In this document: one piece after another, positions 16,523 through 26,198 of the stretch
Position numbering within the stretch: position 1 is the stretch's first letter
How the letters are laid out: the number at the start of each line of letters is the position of its first letter
Origin: Neolewinella aquimaris
GTDB lineage: Bacteria; Bacteroidota; Bacteroidia; Chitinophagales; Saprospiraceae
Direction: 5' to 3'
Assembly (NCBI RefSeq): GCF_014197245.1
Contig: NZ_JACIFF010000008.1
Coordinates: forward strand, 62,001-126,000
DNA length: 64,000 bases
Position numbers and translations under genes: made by a program
Notes under the pieces: model-generated
What the model was told of the DNA's origin: nothing
The model's database searches: none
What the model saw: only the letters and a program-made list of their open reading frames with translations

Positions 16523-17875
16523 ATGTCTACGATCGGTACGGTTTCCTTTTACACCCTGGGCTGCAAGCTCAATTACAGCGAGACGTCCGCCATCGGGCGG
16601 CAGTTCGAAGCAGCGGGCTACCGGGAAGTGAAGTTTCACGAGGGGGCCGACGTGGTCGTCATCAATACCTGCTCCGTTACCGAGTTCGCCGATCGCAAGT
16701 GTCGCAACGTGGTACGTAAGGCGCTGGGCGGGAACGCAGGAGCAAAGATCATAGTGGTCGGCTGCTATGCCCAACTCAAACCCGAAGAGATCGCCAGCAT
16801 CGAAGGCGTGGATCTGGTACTCGGTGCCGCGGAAAAATTTCGCATCCTCGACTACATCGATGGCATCGGAGGCGGAACCGGCAAAGGGATGGTGCGCGCC
16901 GGTGAGGTCCGGGAAGCCGACCGCTTCGTCTCCAGTTTCAGCTTCGGGGATCGGACACGCTCCTTCCTAAAGGTGCAGGATGGCTGCGATTACAAGTGCA
17001 CGTTCTGCACGATCCCCCTGGCCCGCGGCGCCAGCCGCAGCAGTACGGTGGAGCAGATCGTCAGTGACGCCGAAGCGATTGCCGCCCGGGGCGTAAAGGA
17101 AATTGTGCTGACGGGTGTCAACATTGGTGACTTCGGCAACGGCACCGCCGTAATCGAAGGGCAGCGCCCCCGTAAGGAAGCCCTGTTCGTCGACCTAGCC
17201 CGGGCGCTCGATAAAGTGGACGGCATCACCAGATTTCGGATCTCCAGCATCGAGCCCAATCTCTGTACCGACGAGGTGATCGACTTTGTCGCCAACAGCG
17301 AACGCTTTGCCCCCCACTTCCATATGCCCCTGCAGAGCGGCAACAACAAGCAATTGGCCCAAATGAAGCGCCGCTACCGCCGCGAACTCTTTGCCGAGCG
17401 GATAGCTCACATCAAAAGCGTGATGCCCCACTGCTGCATCGGCGTAGATCTCATCGTAGGCTTTCCGGGGGAGACGGAAGAAGACTTTCTCGAAACCTAC
17501 CGGTTCGTGCAGGAGCTGGATGTAACCTACCTCCACGTTTTCACCTACAGCGAACGAGCCAATACGCCGGCCGCGGCAATGGACGGTGCTGTGCCCCTCA
17601 CGGAGCGTCGCCGCCGCAATAAGATGTTGGGTATCCTGAGCGAGAAGAAGCGGCGTGCTTTCTACGAGCGCCACCTGGGCGAGGTACGCCCCGTGCTACT
17701 GGAAAAAAGTAAGACTAAGGGTATGCTGCACGGTTTTACCGACAATTACGTAAAGGTGGAGTTTCCGGCCGATCAAAGCTGGGTCAATCACCTAGTACCG
17801 ATGGAGTTAACCGGGATCGGTGATGACGGTATAGTTACCGCACACGTAGCAGAAAGCGTCTATACGCACGACTAG
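16523..17875 (+). CDS. mtaB: tRNA t6A37 methylthiotransferase MtaB
   Basis: The 450-aa product is a radical-SAM methylthiotransferase. It has the UPF0004 N-domain with three cluster cysteines (Cys14 in TLGCKLN, Cys50 in NTCSVT, Cys81 in VVGCYAQ), the radical-SAM CDYKCTFC (Cys155, 159, 162) and a C-terminal TRAM-like segment. The TLGCKLN wording and length fit MtaB, which converts t6A to ms2t6A at position 37 of some tRNAs. A reverse-strand copy of the dispersed motif lies between the second and third cluster cysteines and is read as GGNAGAK. Confidence 0.92.
   Translation: MSTIGTVSFYTLGCKLNYSETSAIGRQFEAAGYREVKFHEGADVVVINTCSVTEFADRKCRNVVRKALGGNAGAKIIVVGCYAQLKPEEIASIEGVDLVLGAAEKFRILDYIDGIGGGTGKGMVRAGEVREADRFVSSFSFGDRTRSFLKVQDGCDYKCTFCTIPLARGASRSSTVEQIVSDAEAIAARGVKEIVLTGVNIGDFGNGTAVIEGQRPRKEALFVDLARALDKVDGITRFRISSIEPNLCTDEVIDFVANSERFAPHFHMPLQSGNNKQLAQMKRRYRRELFAERIAHIKSVMPHCCIGVDLIVGFPGETEEDFLETYRFVQELDVTYLHVFTYSERANTPAAAMDGAVPLTERRRRNKMLGILSEKKRRAFYERHLGEVRPVLLEKSKTKGMLHGFTDNYVKVEFPADQSWVNHLVPMELTGIGDDGIVTAHVAESVYTHD
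16726..16745 (-). repeat. Dispersed 20-nt motif, copy 4
   Basis: Reverse-strand copy, two mismatches, inside mtaB. Confidence 0.6.
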
Positions 17876-17891
17876 CTATTGGGTCCTTATC

Positions 17892-18434
17892 CTACCGGAC
17901 CAGCAAGATATTCCAGTCCGCGCGGGTGCGCAGGGTGATGCCGTAATCGGCGTTAGAGTCGGTTTGGTCGATCCTTGTTTTCAGGCCCAACTCGCGATCT
18001 TTCGTAAAACTGGTGATGGTGCACTCCTGGGGTGTCTCGAAGCGGCCGTTGCCTCCGTGATTTATCATGCCGTCCAGGAAGAGTGTGTCGCGGCGAAAAC
18101 TCCAGTTGCCTTCTCCGATCCCGACCTGTTCGGTCGTCTCGCTTTCGCTTTCGGTGGTGACCGTGAGGCTATAGTCGCCACTCGAAATCCAGCTGCCGTC
18201 TTCGAGCAGTTGAACCCTCAGGGCACTGTTGCTGATGCTGCTGGTTCCATCATCATCTACGTCGCTTCCGAGAAAGATTCCGGAAACGTTGTAAGTACTT
18301 TCGAATACGTCGACATTCCAAGTGCCGACCATATCGGCTTCGGTGATCACGTACTCCCCTTCTTCTTCTTCCTTGCCGCAGCCGGAGAATAGGAGGGTGC
18401 CAACAATGAGGGGGAAGAGTAGATATTTTGACAT
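17892..18434 (-). CDS. Hypothetical lipocalin-like lipoprotein
   Basis: The 180-aa product has a lipoprotein signal (lipobox LFSGC) and an acidic spacer, followed by a beta-rich region with VGTWNVDVFES, SISNSALRVQLLEDGSW and GNWSFRRDTLFLD. That succession recalls lipocalin-like domains of Bacteroidota lipoproteins that begin with a VGTW motif. No ligand can be named. It converges on mtaB with 16 bp between. Confidence 0.6.
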   Translation of the reverse strand: MSKYLLFPLIVGTLLFSGCGKEEEEGEYVITEADMVGTWNVDVFESTYNVSGIFLGSDVDDDGTSSISNSALRVQLLEDGSWISSGDYSLTVTTESESETTEQVGIGEGNWSFRRDTLFLDGMINHGGNGRFETPQECTITSFTKDRELGLKTRIDQTDSNADYGITLRTRADWNILLVR

Positions 18435-18604
18435 GTACAGGAGGTTACGGCCGGCAGCAACCGCTCGCCGGAAATCGATTGTTGTCCATACGTCTAAGGT
18501 GAAACTAGGCCATTAACCGATTCAGGGAGGGCTGTGGTATGTACAACCGCAAAACACCTCCCATTACTCGTCACAGTAGTGTAAAATATCTGAAAAGTCA
18601 GAAA

Positions 18605-20869
18605 TTATGCCAACTCTTCCCGAATCTTATTGAGTGCACTGCCGGCACGTACCCAGTCGATCTGAGCCTGGTTGTACGTATGGGCTACCTCGAATGATTC
18701 CGTAGTGCCGTCGGCGTGGTCGAGCTGAACGGTAAGGTTCCGCCCCGGCGCCATCGCGTGAAAATCCGTGATGCTGACCTTGTCGTCTTGCCGGATCTTG
18801 TCGTAATCGTCGGGATTCACGAACGTCAGCGCCAGCATTCCCTGCTTCTTCAGGTTCGTCTCATGAATCCGGGCAAAACTCTTCACCAGTACGGCGTGCA
18901 CACCCAGGAAGCGGGGCTCCATGGCGGCGTGTTCCCGGCTCGAGCCCTCGCCGTAGTTTTCCTCTCCAACGACAATTTGTCCGACTCCGTTATCCCGGTA
19001 GGTCGTTCCGCTGTCGGGCACGGCCATGTACTCATTGGTGAGGAAATTGATGACCGAGTTCGTCTTTTCGTTAAATGCATTGACCGCACCGATCAGACAG
19101 TTCTGGGAGATGTTCTCCAGGTGGCCACGGTACGTCAGCCACGGCCCGGCCATGGAGATGTGGTCGGTGGTACACTTGCCCTTTGCCTTGATGAGGACGC
19201 GCATGTCCCGCACCTGCTCCGGTTGAATGGGCTTAAAGGGATCGAGCAATTGCAGGCGATCACTCTTGGGGTCTACCTTAACCTCAATGCCACTGCCGTC
19301 TTCGGCGGGGGCCTGGTACCCGGCGTCCTCTACCGCAAAGCCATTGGGGGGCAGCTCGTAACCGGTAGGGGGCGATAGTTTGACTTGTTCACCCCGGTCG
19401 TTGGTCAGGGTGTCGGTAAGGGGATTGAACTTCATGCTACCGCTGAGCGCCATTGCCGTCACCAGTTCGGGGCTAGCTACGAAACCGCGCGTCTGGGGAT
19501 TGCCGTCGTTGCGCTTGGCAAAGTTGCGGTTGAAGCTCGTGAGGATCGAGTTGGCCCGATTGGGATCATCGGTGTGACGGGCCCACTGCCCGATACAGGG
19601 ACCACAGGCATTGGCCAGCACGATGCCGTCGATTTCCTCGAAGGCGTCAAGAATGCCGTCGCGCTCCACCGTATAGCGGATCTGTTCGGACCCCGGAGTC
19701 ACGGTAAACTCACTCTTGAACTTCAGGCCCTTGGCCTTGGCGTCCTTCGCGATGTTGGCGGCCCGGTCGAGGTCTTCGTAGCTGGAGTTAGTACAGCTAC
19801 CGATCAGTCCTACTTCCAGTACGGGGGGAAATTCAAACTTGTCCACCGCCGCGGCGAATTCGCTGATGGGGAAGGCCCGGTCGGGGGTGTAGGGCCCGTT
19901 GATGTGGGGTTCCAGGGTATTCAGGTCGATCTCGATCACCCGGTCGAAGTAAGCTTCGGGGTTGGCGTACACCTCGGCGTCGCCGGTGAGGTGCTCGGCA
20001 ACCTGATCGGCCAGGGCGGCAACGTCGGCGCGATCGGTAGCCTTCAGGTAGCGACTCATGCTCTCGTCGTAGCCGAAGGTAGAGGTGGTAGCTCCGATCT
20101 CGGCACCCATGTTACAGATGGTGCCCTTACCGGTGCAACTCATGCTTTTGGCCCCTTCTCCGAAGTATTCTACGATGGCGCCGGTACCTCCCTTCACGGT
20201 CAGGATTCCGGCCACTTTGAGGATAACATCCTTCGGCGTGGTCCAGCCACTCAGCTTGCCCGTCAGCTTTACGCCGATCACTTTGGGCATTTTCAGTTCC
20301 CAGGGCATACCGGCCATCACGTCGACGGCGTCGGCACCACCTACTCCGATGGCGACCATTCCGAGACCACCTCCGTTCGGGGTATGGCTATCGGTACCGA
20401 TCATCATGCCGCCGGGAAAGGCGTAGTTTTCAAGGACGATCTGGTGGATGATGCCGGCTCCCGGTTTCCAGAAGCCGATGCCGTACTTGTCGCTTACGGT
20501 CGCCAGAAAGTCGTACACCTCGCTGTTCTCGTTGTTGGCACGGGCCAGGTCGGCCTCGGCACCGGTTTCGGCCAGGATGAGGTGATCGCAGTGAACGGTA
20601 GAGGGTACGGCAACCTTGTCGCGGCCGGCCATCATGAACTGCAGCAGGGCCATCTGGGCGGTAGCGTCCTGCATGGCTACGCGATCGGGCTGAAAGAAAA
20701 CGTAGTCCTTCCCCCGCCCGTACTGCTGCAGTGGGCTCTCCGGATGCAGGTGGGTATAGAGGATTTTTTCAGTAAGCGTCAGTGGCTTACCTAGGTTTTG
20801 CCGGGCTTCGGCCACTTTAGCCGGGAGGTCTGCGTATACTTTCTTGATCAGCTCAATATCAAATGCCAT
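18605..20869 (-). CDS. acn: Aconitate hydratase, mitochondrial type
   Basis: The 754-aa product matches mitochondrial-type aconitase. The substrate-binding HCDHLI and [13 protein letters not shown] segments are present. The 4Fe-4S cysteines lie in [10 protein letters not shown] and [11 protein letters not shown], and the swivel domain has [17 protein letters not shown]. It interconverts citrate and isocitrate in the TCA cycle. The length is that of the eukaryotic mitochondrial enzyme, a type found in Bacteroidota, rather than AcnA or AcnB. It is monocistronic by spacing. An opposite-strand frame of over 460 codons is a composition shadow. Confidence 0.96.
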   Translation of the reverse strand: MAFDIELIKKVYADLPAKVAEARQNLGKPLTLTEKILYTHLHPESPLQQYGRGKDYVFFQPDRVAMQDATAQMALLQFMMAGRDKVAVPSTVHCDHLILAETGAEADLARANNENSEVYDFLATVSDKYGIGFWKPGAGIIHQIVLENYAFPGGMMIGTDSHTPNGGGLGMVAIGVGGADAVDVMAGMPWELKMPKVIGVKLTGKLSGWTTPKDVILKVAGILTVKGGTGAIVEYFGEGAKSMSCTGKGTICNMGAEIGATTSTFGYDESMSRYLKATDRADVAALADQVAEHLTGDAEVYANPEAYFDRVIEIDLNTLEPHINGPYTPDRAFPISEFAAAVDKFEFPPVLEVGLIGSCTNSSYEDLDRAANIAKDAKAKGLKFKSEFTVTPGSEQIRYTVERDGILDAFEEIDGIVLANACGPCIGQWARHTDDPNRANSILTSFNRNFAKRNDGNPQTRGFVASPELVTAMALSGSMKFNPLTDTLTNDRGEQVKLSPPTGYELPPNGFAVEDAGYQAPAEDGSGIEVKVDPKSDRLQLLDPFKPIQPEQVRDMRVLIKAKGKCTTDHISMAGPWLTYRGHLENISQNCLIGAVNAFNEKTNSVINFLTNEYMAVPDSGTTYRDNGVGQIVVGEENYGEGSSREHAAMEPRFLGVHAVLVKSFARIHETNLKKQGMLALTFVNPDDYDKIRQDDKVSITDFHAMAPGRNLTVQLDHADGTTESFEVAHTYNQAQIDWVRAGSALNKIREELA

Positions 20870-20971
20870 GGTGTGCTGTAGTTTTTTAAATTCGATTTAT
20901 TCGAACGAGGTGCTGAAGGGTGAACGCCTTAGCCCCGGAAAAAGTCAACAAATGTAGCAGGATTCCGGCAA

Positions 20972-21061
20972 CTAATACATGGGGCAACCACACCCCCCGG
21001 CCCGGCAGGCGTCCAGCAGGAGTAGGCACAAGAGCAGTAAAAGCAGTAATCCTTTATTCAT
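20972..21061 (-). CDS. Putative 29-aa lipoprotein
   Basis: The frame runs from an ATG at 21061 to a TAG at 20972. It encodes MNKG, then 12 residues that are nearly all Leu, then LDAC, and a mature tail of ten residues containing three cysteines (CRAGGCGCPMY). This is a lipoprotein signal peptide with an unusual Asp at -2 of the lipobox and almost no mature part. It fills a gap of 255 bp upstream of aconitase and reads in the same direction. There is no homology evidence, but the amino-acid composition is hard to explain as chance. Confidence 0.5.
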   Translation of the reverse strand: MNKGLLLLLLLCLLLLDACRAGGCGCPMY

Positions 21062-21124
21062 GTCGCAGGCGAAAGTAATACGCAGGGCGGCGATGCGCGG
21101 GAGCAAGGCATACTAAATATAGCC

Positions 21125-21799
21125 ATGCCGCGGTTTATCCTTCAAACGTCCTACTCCGCCATTTGGCGGGAGGACGCCCTTGCTATTGCTCGACCCCGGA
21201 AACCTATGCACTACTGGCCCACCACCGCCCGCCCGTCCTCTAAGAAAATCACCTACCTCGTCGCAACAAACGAAGGGATCGGTAGCTTCACCGTACCGGA
21301 ACACGCCGCGGCGGCCGCCCTGCAGCAACTCCGTCAGGGACTATACGTAGAGGGATTAGCCCTGATCCCCATGCATCTTCTTATGCGGGTGCAATCCTAC
21401 CAAGACAGTACCAGCCTGATCGTCCGCCAGCACGCAGGCAAATCTCAGCGTTTTCAACTCCGTACCGTTGCCGCACGCAACGAAGCCATGCGGGTACTCC
21501 GCGACCACCCCGCCGTCAAGGAATCCAATATGCTGGACCAGCCGCTCGCCGACCGCATAACGCCCCGCCTGGCGGCCTGCGCCGTACTCAGTATCCTGGG
21601 CTGGATCGCCTTCGAACTCTTCGTCGCCAATGGCCGCGATAGTGAGGGAATGAATCAACTGTCGCTCGGTGTGTTCACCGAACTCCCCTTCGTCCTGCTA
21701 CCCATCTCGATCGGCGTTATCGCGGTGGGTGCCGCCGTTTACACCCTGTGGCAATCCCGCCAGGAAACCCCCACCCTGGAAGAGGTGCTCTTCAAATAG
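21125..21799 (+). CDS. Hypothetical protein with two membrane helices
   Basis: I do not recognise this 224-aa protein. The N-terminal 140 residues are soluble and mixed alpha/beta, with KKITYLVATNEGIGSFTVPE. Two hydrophobic helices follow (about 145-168 and 185-208) and a short charged tail. An internal ATG at 21206 (Met28) gives a start closer to the first predicted strand and is a fair alternative. A perfect hairpin follows the stop. Confidence 0.65.
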   Translation: MPRFILQTSYSAIWREDALAIARPRKPMHYWPTTARPSSKKITYLVATNEGIGSFTVPEHAAAAALQQLRQGLYVEGLALIPMHLLMRVQSYQDSTSLIVRQHAGKSQRFQLRTVAARNEAMRVLRDHPAVKESNMLDQPLADRITPRLAACAVLSILGWIAFELFVANGRDSEGMNQLSLGVFTELPFVLLPISIGVIAVGAAVYTLWQSRQETPTLEEVLFK

Positions 21800-21828
21800 C
21801 CGTTGGACGGGGTGACACCGTCCAACGG
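21800..21828 (+). terminator. Perfect 11-bp hairpin after the stop
   Basis: CCGTTGGACGG and CCGTCCAACGG (21800-21810 and 21818-21828) form an 11-bp stem with a 7-base loop directly after the stop codon. No T-run follows, so it may stabilise mRNA or terminate weakly. Confidence 0.45.
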
Positions 21829-21883
21829 GTGAGGGGTCGGTCGGTGAGGGGAAATTTACCCGAAGCACCCTACCTTTCGCCCC

Positions 21884-22846
21884 GTGCACACCCTGATCAC
21901 TCCGCTCGACTGGGGGCTCGGCCACGCCAGCCGCAGCCTGGCCCTGGCCCGACAATTGGAGGCCGAGGGAGACCGCTTAAGCTGGGCCGCCAGCGGACCT
22001 GCCGCCGAAATGCTGCGTCGTGAACTGCCGGATCAGACCATTCACCCGCTGCCCCCTTACCGCGTAACCTACCCCACCCGGTCTATGGTGTGGAATGTGG
22101 CCCGTCAGGCCTGGCACTGGCAGCGGACCATCCGCGCCGAACACCGGGCCACCGCTGAACTGGTCCGCAGGCTCGAAATTGACCGCATCGTATCCGACAG
22201 CCGCTTCGGCTGCTACCACCGGGGAGTTCGATCGGTATTCGTAACCCACCAGCTGCACCCCATCACCGGCTTCGGGCCGGCCACGGCAATCTACCAGTGG
22301 CAGCTCCGCAATTTTGATGAGTTCTGGGTCCCGGACCACCCCGGCCACGATCGCCTCAGCGGCAGGTTATCCTCCCCCTCTGGCTACGACAACGTTCGCT
22401 TCATCGGACCCCTAAGCCGGCTTTCCGAAGCACCGGGCGAGGCCGCCTTCGACGTGCTCGTACTGCTCTCCGGCCCCGAACCGATGCGTACCCGCCTGGA
22501 AGAGCTAATATTCCCCCAACTCGCCGGCCTACCCTACTCTTACCGGGTCGTGCGCGGGCTACCCACCCCGGAAAGTGCACCGGCCTCGCCCCATATAGAC
22601 TTTGCCGATACCCCCACCCTATCCCGCCTACTCACCGCCGCCCGCTACGTAGTCGCCCGCCCCGGATACTCCACCCTGATGGACCTGCGGGCACTCGGCA
22701 AGTCGGCCGTCCTGATCCCGACTCCCGGGCAGACCGAACAGGAATACCTCGCCCAACGTGCCCAGTTGCAGGGGTGGGCCGTAGCCGTAAAGGATCAGGA
22801 AAAGCTCGACCTGACGGATGCCCTCCGACGACTGGAGGGGCGCTGA
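21884..22846 (+). CDS. MurG-like glycosyltransferase (GT-B fold)
   Basis: The 320-aa product starts at a GTG and has a GT-B layout: N-terminal WGLGHASRSLALARQL (glycine-rich loop), a central VRSVFVTHQLHP, and a C-terminal donor-binding half with VARPGYSTLMDLRALGKSAVLIPTP and TEQEYLAQ. These resemble the MurG/UDP-GlcNAc transferase C-terminal glycosyltransferase domain. It probably glycosylates a lipid or surface molecule. No partner genes lie next to it; the following regulator gene is on the opposite strand with its end 1 bp away. Confidence 0.78.
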   Translation: MHTLITPLDWGLGHASRSLALARQLEAEGDRLSWAASGPAAEMLRRELPDQTIHPLPPYRVTYPTRSMVWNVARQAWHWQRTIRAEHRATAELVRRLEIDRIVSDSRFGCYHRGVRSVFVTHQLHPITGFGPATAIYQWQLRNFDEFWVPDHPGHDRLSGRLSSPSGYDNVRFIGPLSRLSEAPGEAAFDVLVLLSGPEPMRTRLEELIFPQLAGLPYSYRVVRGLPTPESAPASPHIDFADTPTLSRLLTAARYVVARPGYSTLMDLRALGKSAVLIPTPGQTEQEYLAQRAQLQGWAVAVKDQEKLDLTDALRRLEGR

Positions 22847-22847
22847 C

Positions 22848-24320
22848 TCATTCCAGCGCGCGCAGTGCCTCCCGCATAGCGCGGTAACGTTCGCGGTTGT
22901 CGACCACTACGGGTGGCGCGGCCCGTACGCTGCAATCCATAATCGGACAACGCTCGCAGGTCGTATTGACAACGACGCGGGGAATGGCCGGGTCATCGAG
23001 GAAGGCCACCTGCTTGTGCAGTTCGTCCGTGATCAGGAGACCGAGGGTCACGCTGACGTTTTTTCCCGGACGGGGATAGTCGCTGCGGGCCAGCGTAATA
23101 CAGAGGTACTCATCGTCCGTGCCGTAGTATTTGCTCCGTTGGGCATCGATCCGCAGCTCCTGACCGGGCTCGTCGTTCAGGCTGCGGAGCAGGTTAATGC
23201 TCACCCAGCGCCGGCAGTAGTGTTCGAAGAGCCCGTTCTCGTGGGGATGGTGACGACGGCTCAGGTGAAGCTCCTTGTCGATAACGTAGTTGTCGCTCCT
23301 CGTATCGTGGGCGAAGCGGAGGAAAAACAATTCCGGAAGGCCGAAGAACTGGGGGATCACGTTCGTCATCCGGTGAAAAAACATCTCCGGCGTCGCGTTA
23401 AACCGGTGCATGAGTGCCAGGAAGGCGGCGGGATCCCACTGCGGGGCGCGGAAAAACTGCCGCAACTCCCTGGTAAAGGCCTGCAGCGGCAGGTGCAGCG
23501 CGACGCTGAAGTAGGTCGCCTTGCTGTGGTTCAGCACTTCTTCGAAGACGCGACCCCGCAGCAGGCTACTGGTATTGGACCGTTCCTTCAGTTTAAGGTA
23601 GCTGAAGGCCAGCTCCTTACCGAATTGGAACCCCCGCTGTACGTTGGTCAGGTTCCCGTTGAGCAGCAGGCGACCCGTCGCGGGCAGGTACACCGAGCGC
23701 AGTCCGGCGAGGGCGGGGCTCTCGTCCAGGCCACCGGGGACAATCTCGTAGCCGTAGCGGTCTTCCAGCAGTTCGCCCAGCAACCGGGGCGGCAGCGGGC
23801 GGATCGTAGGAAGGTCGTGTTGCTCGGCAAAAGCCTCCACGGCCCGCTCCAACTCCGGAAAGTAGTTGGCGTTGAGTTCTAGGTAGGAACGTAGGGCGGC
23901 GAAGTAGAAGTTTTCCTCCCGTAGCGCATAGCTCCGACTGATCTCCAGCAGGGTACTGATGAACGCCCCGACGCGTACCGGCGCGGCCGCAATGATCTCG
24001 GCCACCTTGCTGAGTTCGATGCCGAAGAGCTCCAGGGGCAGTTCGTTCAGAAAATTGGACTGCAGCAACTGGGCCACCGGTGCCAGCTCACGTCCCAGAT
24101 CGGCGTCGGTTAGTTCCTTAGTGGTGGTACCGAGCGCCGCGGCCAGGTTGTCTACCTTATCGACCTTAGGGAATTTTTTGCCCTTCTCGATCTCGTTGAG
24201 GTAGGACAGGGAGATGCCCGTCTGCTTCGAGAGTTGGTCAAAGCTAAAGCCCCGCTGCTGCCGGAGTTGCTTCACCTTTAATCCGAAAATTATGCGCTCA
24301 TTGGCGGTTTTTGCCCTCAT
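22848..24320 (-). CDS. ScfR/RamB-type XRE regulator with degenerate ImmA/IrrE domain
   Basis: The 490-aa product has an XRE-type HTH (about 10-70: FSFDQLSKQTGISLSYLNEI), a central IrrE-like domain and a C-terminal domain with CERCPIMDC (about 453-461). This architecture is that of the short-chain fatty-acyl regulators (RamB, MccR, PrpR class), which sense acyl-CoA and control glyoxylate or propionate genes. The IrrE zinc site HExxH is here KELAF (235-239), so it cannot be a metalloprotease of the usual kind. Aconitase lies about 2 kb away on the same strand and MutA about 12 kb away, which fits a central-carbon role but does not prove it. Confidence 0.8.
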   Translation of the reverse strand: MRAKTANERIIFGLKVKQLRQQRGFSFDQLSKQTGISLSYLNEIEKGKKFPKVDKVDNLAAALGTTTKELTDADLGRELAPVAQLLQSNFLNELPLELFGIELSKVAEIIAAAPVRVGAFISTLLEISRSYALREENFYFAALRSYLELNANYFPELERAVEAFAEQHDLPTIRPLPPRLLGELLEDRYGYEIVPGGLDESPALAGLRSVYLPATGRLLLNGNLTNVQRGFQFGKELAFSYLKLKERSNTSSLLRGRVFEEVLNHSKATYFSVALHLPLQAFTRELRQFFRAPQWDPAAFLALMHRFNATPEMFFHRMTNVIPQFFGLPELFFLRFAHDTRSDNYVIDKELHLSRRHHPHENGLFEHYCRRWVSINLLRSLNDEPGQELRIDAQRSKYYGTDDEYLCITLARSDYPRPGKNVSVTLGLLITDELHKQVAFLDDPAIPRVVVNTTCERCPIMDCSVRAAPPVVVDNRERYRAMREALRALE

Positions 24321-24373
24321 CGTCGGGGCAATTTACAATACTGCGGGCGAAATTTCGCAGCCGCTGCTGGCGG

Positions 24374-24410
24374 CAAATTTTAAATTGCCAATTTGAAACT
24401 TAAAATTTAC
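24374..24410. repeat. AT-rich near-palindromic element
   Basis: GGCAAATTTTAAATTGCC is almost its own reverse complement and is followed by AATTTGAAACTTAAAATTTAC. It resembles the AT-rich linkers of the tandem array and the 9476-9505 element. Confidence 0.45.
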
Positions 24411-25003
24411 TCCCTCCACTCAAGGGTTTCCACGATGCGGAAAATATCTTCCTTCACGTATTCGATGACGGGGGCAAGGGAGTCCGGATTGACCTGGGTC
24501 TCGAAGTACAGGGCGCCCCGGAGGAAGTGGTGGGTGGTGTCGGTGAGAAAGAACTGGAAGGGACTGGCCGCCGGCCCCGCGATGTCGAAGGCTACGCCGT
24601 GTACCCGGGCGGAATCGCGGTGGACGACAATCTCCTGAATGTCGCTGGCGCGCTGGTTGTGTACGCCCACGAGTTGGAAGGCCTCGTCGCGCAGCTCCTC
24701 CCACTGGGCGTAGGAGCTTACGGGGTAGTAGGAAAAATGGAGGGTGCCGTTCAGGGCCGGGGCGAGTTTGAGGTTAAACCAGCAAGAGTCGGCCGGAGCT
24801 TCGTCGAAGTAGCTTGTTTCCCGTAGTACCCGGGTCGAGGCGGGCCGCTCGAAGGTGAAGGGGCAGTAGTCGGCCCCCAGCGTGGTGTAGGCGCGGACGG
24901 GATACTCGACGCGGGGATAGGAGCGGGGTTTGGGGACGGGGAGCACTTCGTCGCCGCAGGCACAAAAAAAGAAAAGGAGGCAGCAGGCCGTCAGAAATCG
25001 CAT
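24407..25003 (-). CDS. gldD: Gliding motility lipoprotein GldD
   Basis: The 198-aa product has a lipoprotein signal (FFFCAC) and matches GldD closely: PKPRSYPRVEYP near the start, a DSCWFNLKLAPALNGTLHFSYYPV core, VHGVAFDIAGPAASPFQFFLTD, and the ending FLRGALYFETQVNPDSLAPV plus IVETLEW. GldD is one of the lipoproteins needed for gliding and is linked to the type IX secretion machinery in Bacteroidota. Here it is not in a gld cluster. The next gene on the same strand ends 48 bp upstream. Confidence 0.92.
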   Translation of the reverse strand: MRFLTACCLLFFFCACGDEVLPVPKPRSYPRVEYPVRAYTTLGADYCPFTFERPASTRVLRETSYFDEAPADSCWFNLKLAPALNGTLHFSYYPVSSYAQWEELRDEAFQLVGVHNQRASDIQEIVVHRDSARVHGVAFDIAGPAASPFQFFLTDTTHHFLRGALYFETQVNPDSLAPVIEYVKEDIFRIVETLEWRE

Positions 25004-25050
25004 GCGACTCTAACGCCTGAAGCCTCCTTGCGGATTGCCGGCCACCGGAT

Positions 25051-25395
25051 TTAGTTCCAGTCGCTGCACATGATACCAACTTCCGACTTGCGGATGATTT
25101 GCTGGCGTACGGTGTCACCCTTCTTTACGGTTACGATGTAGCGGCCGGGATCGAGCTCACTCAGGTTGAAGCTGGCCCGGTACCCATTGTGGTTCTTTAC
25201 GGTAGTACCGAAAACCACGCTGTTGTTTTTCGCATCGCGGATCTCGATGCGCGTCCGCTGCTTTTCCATATTTGCGACGGTGAGCGAGAGGTTGTACGCT
25301 TCGACGGCGCTGCGGGTGATCAGGGGTTCTGCGGGCGTCGTAGCAAGGGCGGGGACGCAGGTGCAGAGGAGGAATAAAAAGAGCAAGGATTTCAT
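25051..25395 (-). CDS. Secreted beta-sandwich-like small protein
   Basis: The 114-aa product has a signal peptide ending CVPALATT and a single beta-rich domain with ANMEKQRTRIEIRDAKNNSVVF and LSELDPGRYIVTVKKGD. This pattern resembles the C-terminal or Ig-like sorting-type folds of secreted Bacteroidota proteins, but it is the whole protein. The signal-peptide end is encoded by a copy of the dispersed motif in the same frame as in the papain-fold gene. Function unknown. Confidence 0.6.
   Translation of the reverse strand: MKSLLFLFLLCTCVPALATTPAEPLITRSAVEAYNLSLTVANMEKQRTRIEIRDAKNNSVVFGTTVKNHNGYRASFNLSELDPGRYIVTVKKGDTVRQQIIRKSEVGIMCSDWN
25347..25366 (-). repeat. Dispersed 20-nt motif, copy 5
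   Basis: Reverse-strand copy with at most one mismatch, sense to the secreted-protein gene (CTCVPA). Confidence 0.72.
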
Positions 25396-25544
25396 GGCAC
25401 GAATATTGTGGGTTAATGATTGTAACTTAAGCAGTTACGTTGAATGACGCTAAAGTGCCGGCAGCGTTGCACGTTGGCAAAAATTACCGATGATCCAAGA
25501 AGGAATGTCGACGAATCCAGGGCCACTGCTCTCCTGAAGTCCCT

Positions 25545-25564
25545 TTGCACCCGCGTCCCCGCCC
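25545..25564 (+). repeat. Dispersed 20-nt motif, copy 6
   Basis: Exact forward copy, 37 bp before the antitoxin start. Confidence 0.75.
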
Positions 25565-25601
25565 CCGTGCACTTCCGGCGCAAATTGGTGTTGGGCGAAA
25601 T

Positions 25602-25811
25602 ATGGACGACGTAAGCGACCTTTTGGCCGGCATGGACCGAGAGCAAAAGCTCCGGTTGCTCGGGCGCCTCCTCAACGACCTGCACGCGGAGAAACTGGTG
25701 AGCCAGGAAACCCTGGTACAGATCGCCAGTGAGGTAATGGCGCTCGACTACCACGACGACGATGACTTTATCGTCTTTACCCATCTGGAACACGAAATCG
25801 AAGAAGAATGA
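25602..25811 (+). CDS. Antitoxin partner of the MazF-like toxin
   Basis: The 69-aa product is helical and very acidic (ends EHEIEEE), with MDREQKLRLLGRLLNDL. It shows no clear AbrB fold, so I call it an antitoxin mainly from context: its stop overlaps the toxin start (ATGA at 25808-25811). The open frame extends upstream to 25545 through the dispersed motif, but Met at 25602 begins the conserved-looking part. It should neutralise the toxin by its acidic tail and may autoregulate the operon. Confidence 0.6.
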   Translation: MDDVSDLLAGMDREQKLRLLGRLLNDLHAEKLVSQETLVQIASEVMALDYHDDDDFIVFTHLEHEIEEE

Positions 25812-26152
25812 GGCGCGGTGAAATATGGCTGATCAACCTGGACCCCACCGTCGGCGCGGAGATCGCGAAAAAACGCCCCGCCCTCATCATCAACGAGGAC
25901 GGCGTGGGCAAGCTGCCGCTGCGCGTTATCGCCCCCATCACCAACTGGAAGTCCCACTATAACCTGGTGCCCTGGATGGTGCGGCTGTCCAGCGACGAGG
26001 TGAGCGGACTGGATAAGGAAAGCGCGGCAGACATCTTCCAGGCCCGCAGCATCAGCACGAAGCGCATGATCTCCAAACTCGGGGACGCGATCCCCGAACA
26101 GATGGAACTAGCCAAACGGGGCGTCGCGGTGGTATTCGGCCTCGCCGAGTGA
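25808..26152 (+). CDS. MazF/PemK-type endoribonuclease toxin
   Basis: The 114-aa product has the MazF fold signature: MRRGEIWLINLDPTVGAEI, KKRPALIINEDG, VIAPITNW and the downstream DKESAADIFQARSISTKRM with the conserved Arg-Ser-Ile-Ser. Such toxins cut mRNA at short sequences and stop growth when the antitoxin is lost. It overlaps its antitoxin by 4 bp. Confidence 0.87.
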   Translation: MRRGEIWLINLDPTVGAEIAKKRPALIINEDGVGKLPLRVIAPITNWKSHYNLVPWMVRLSSDEVSGLDKESAADIFQARSISTKRMISKLGDAIPEQMELAKRGVAVVFGLAE

Positions 26153-26198
26153 CCCAAACGGGAATAATCCCTGTTGTACCGGTATTAATCCCGACCGC

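Noticed and set aside
19385-20794. Long plus-strand open frame opposite aconitase
   Set aside because: It is a composition shadow: Gly/Val-rich text with no family resemblance, fully inside a certain gene.
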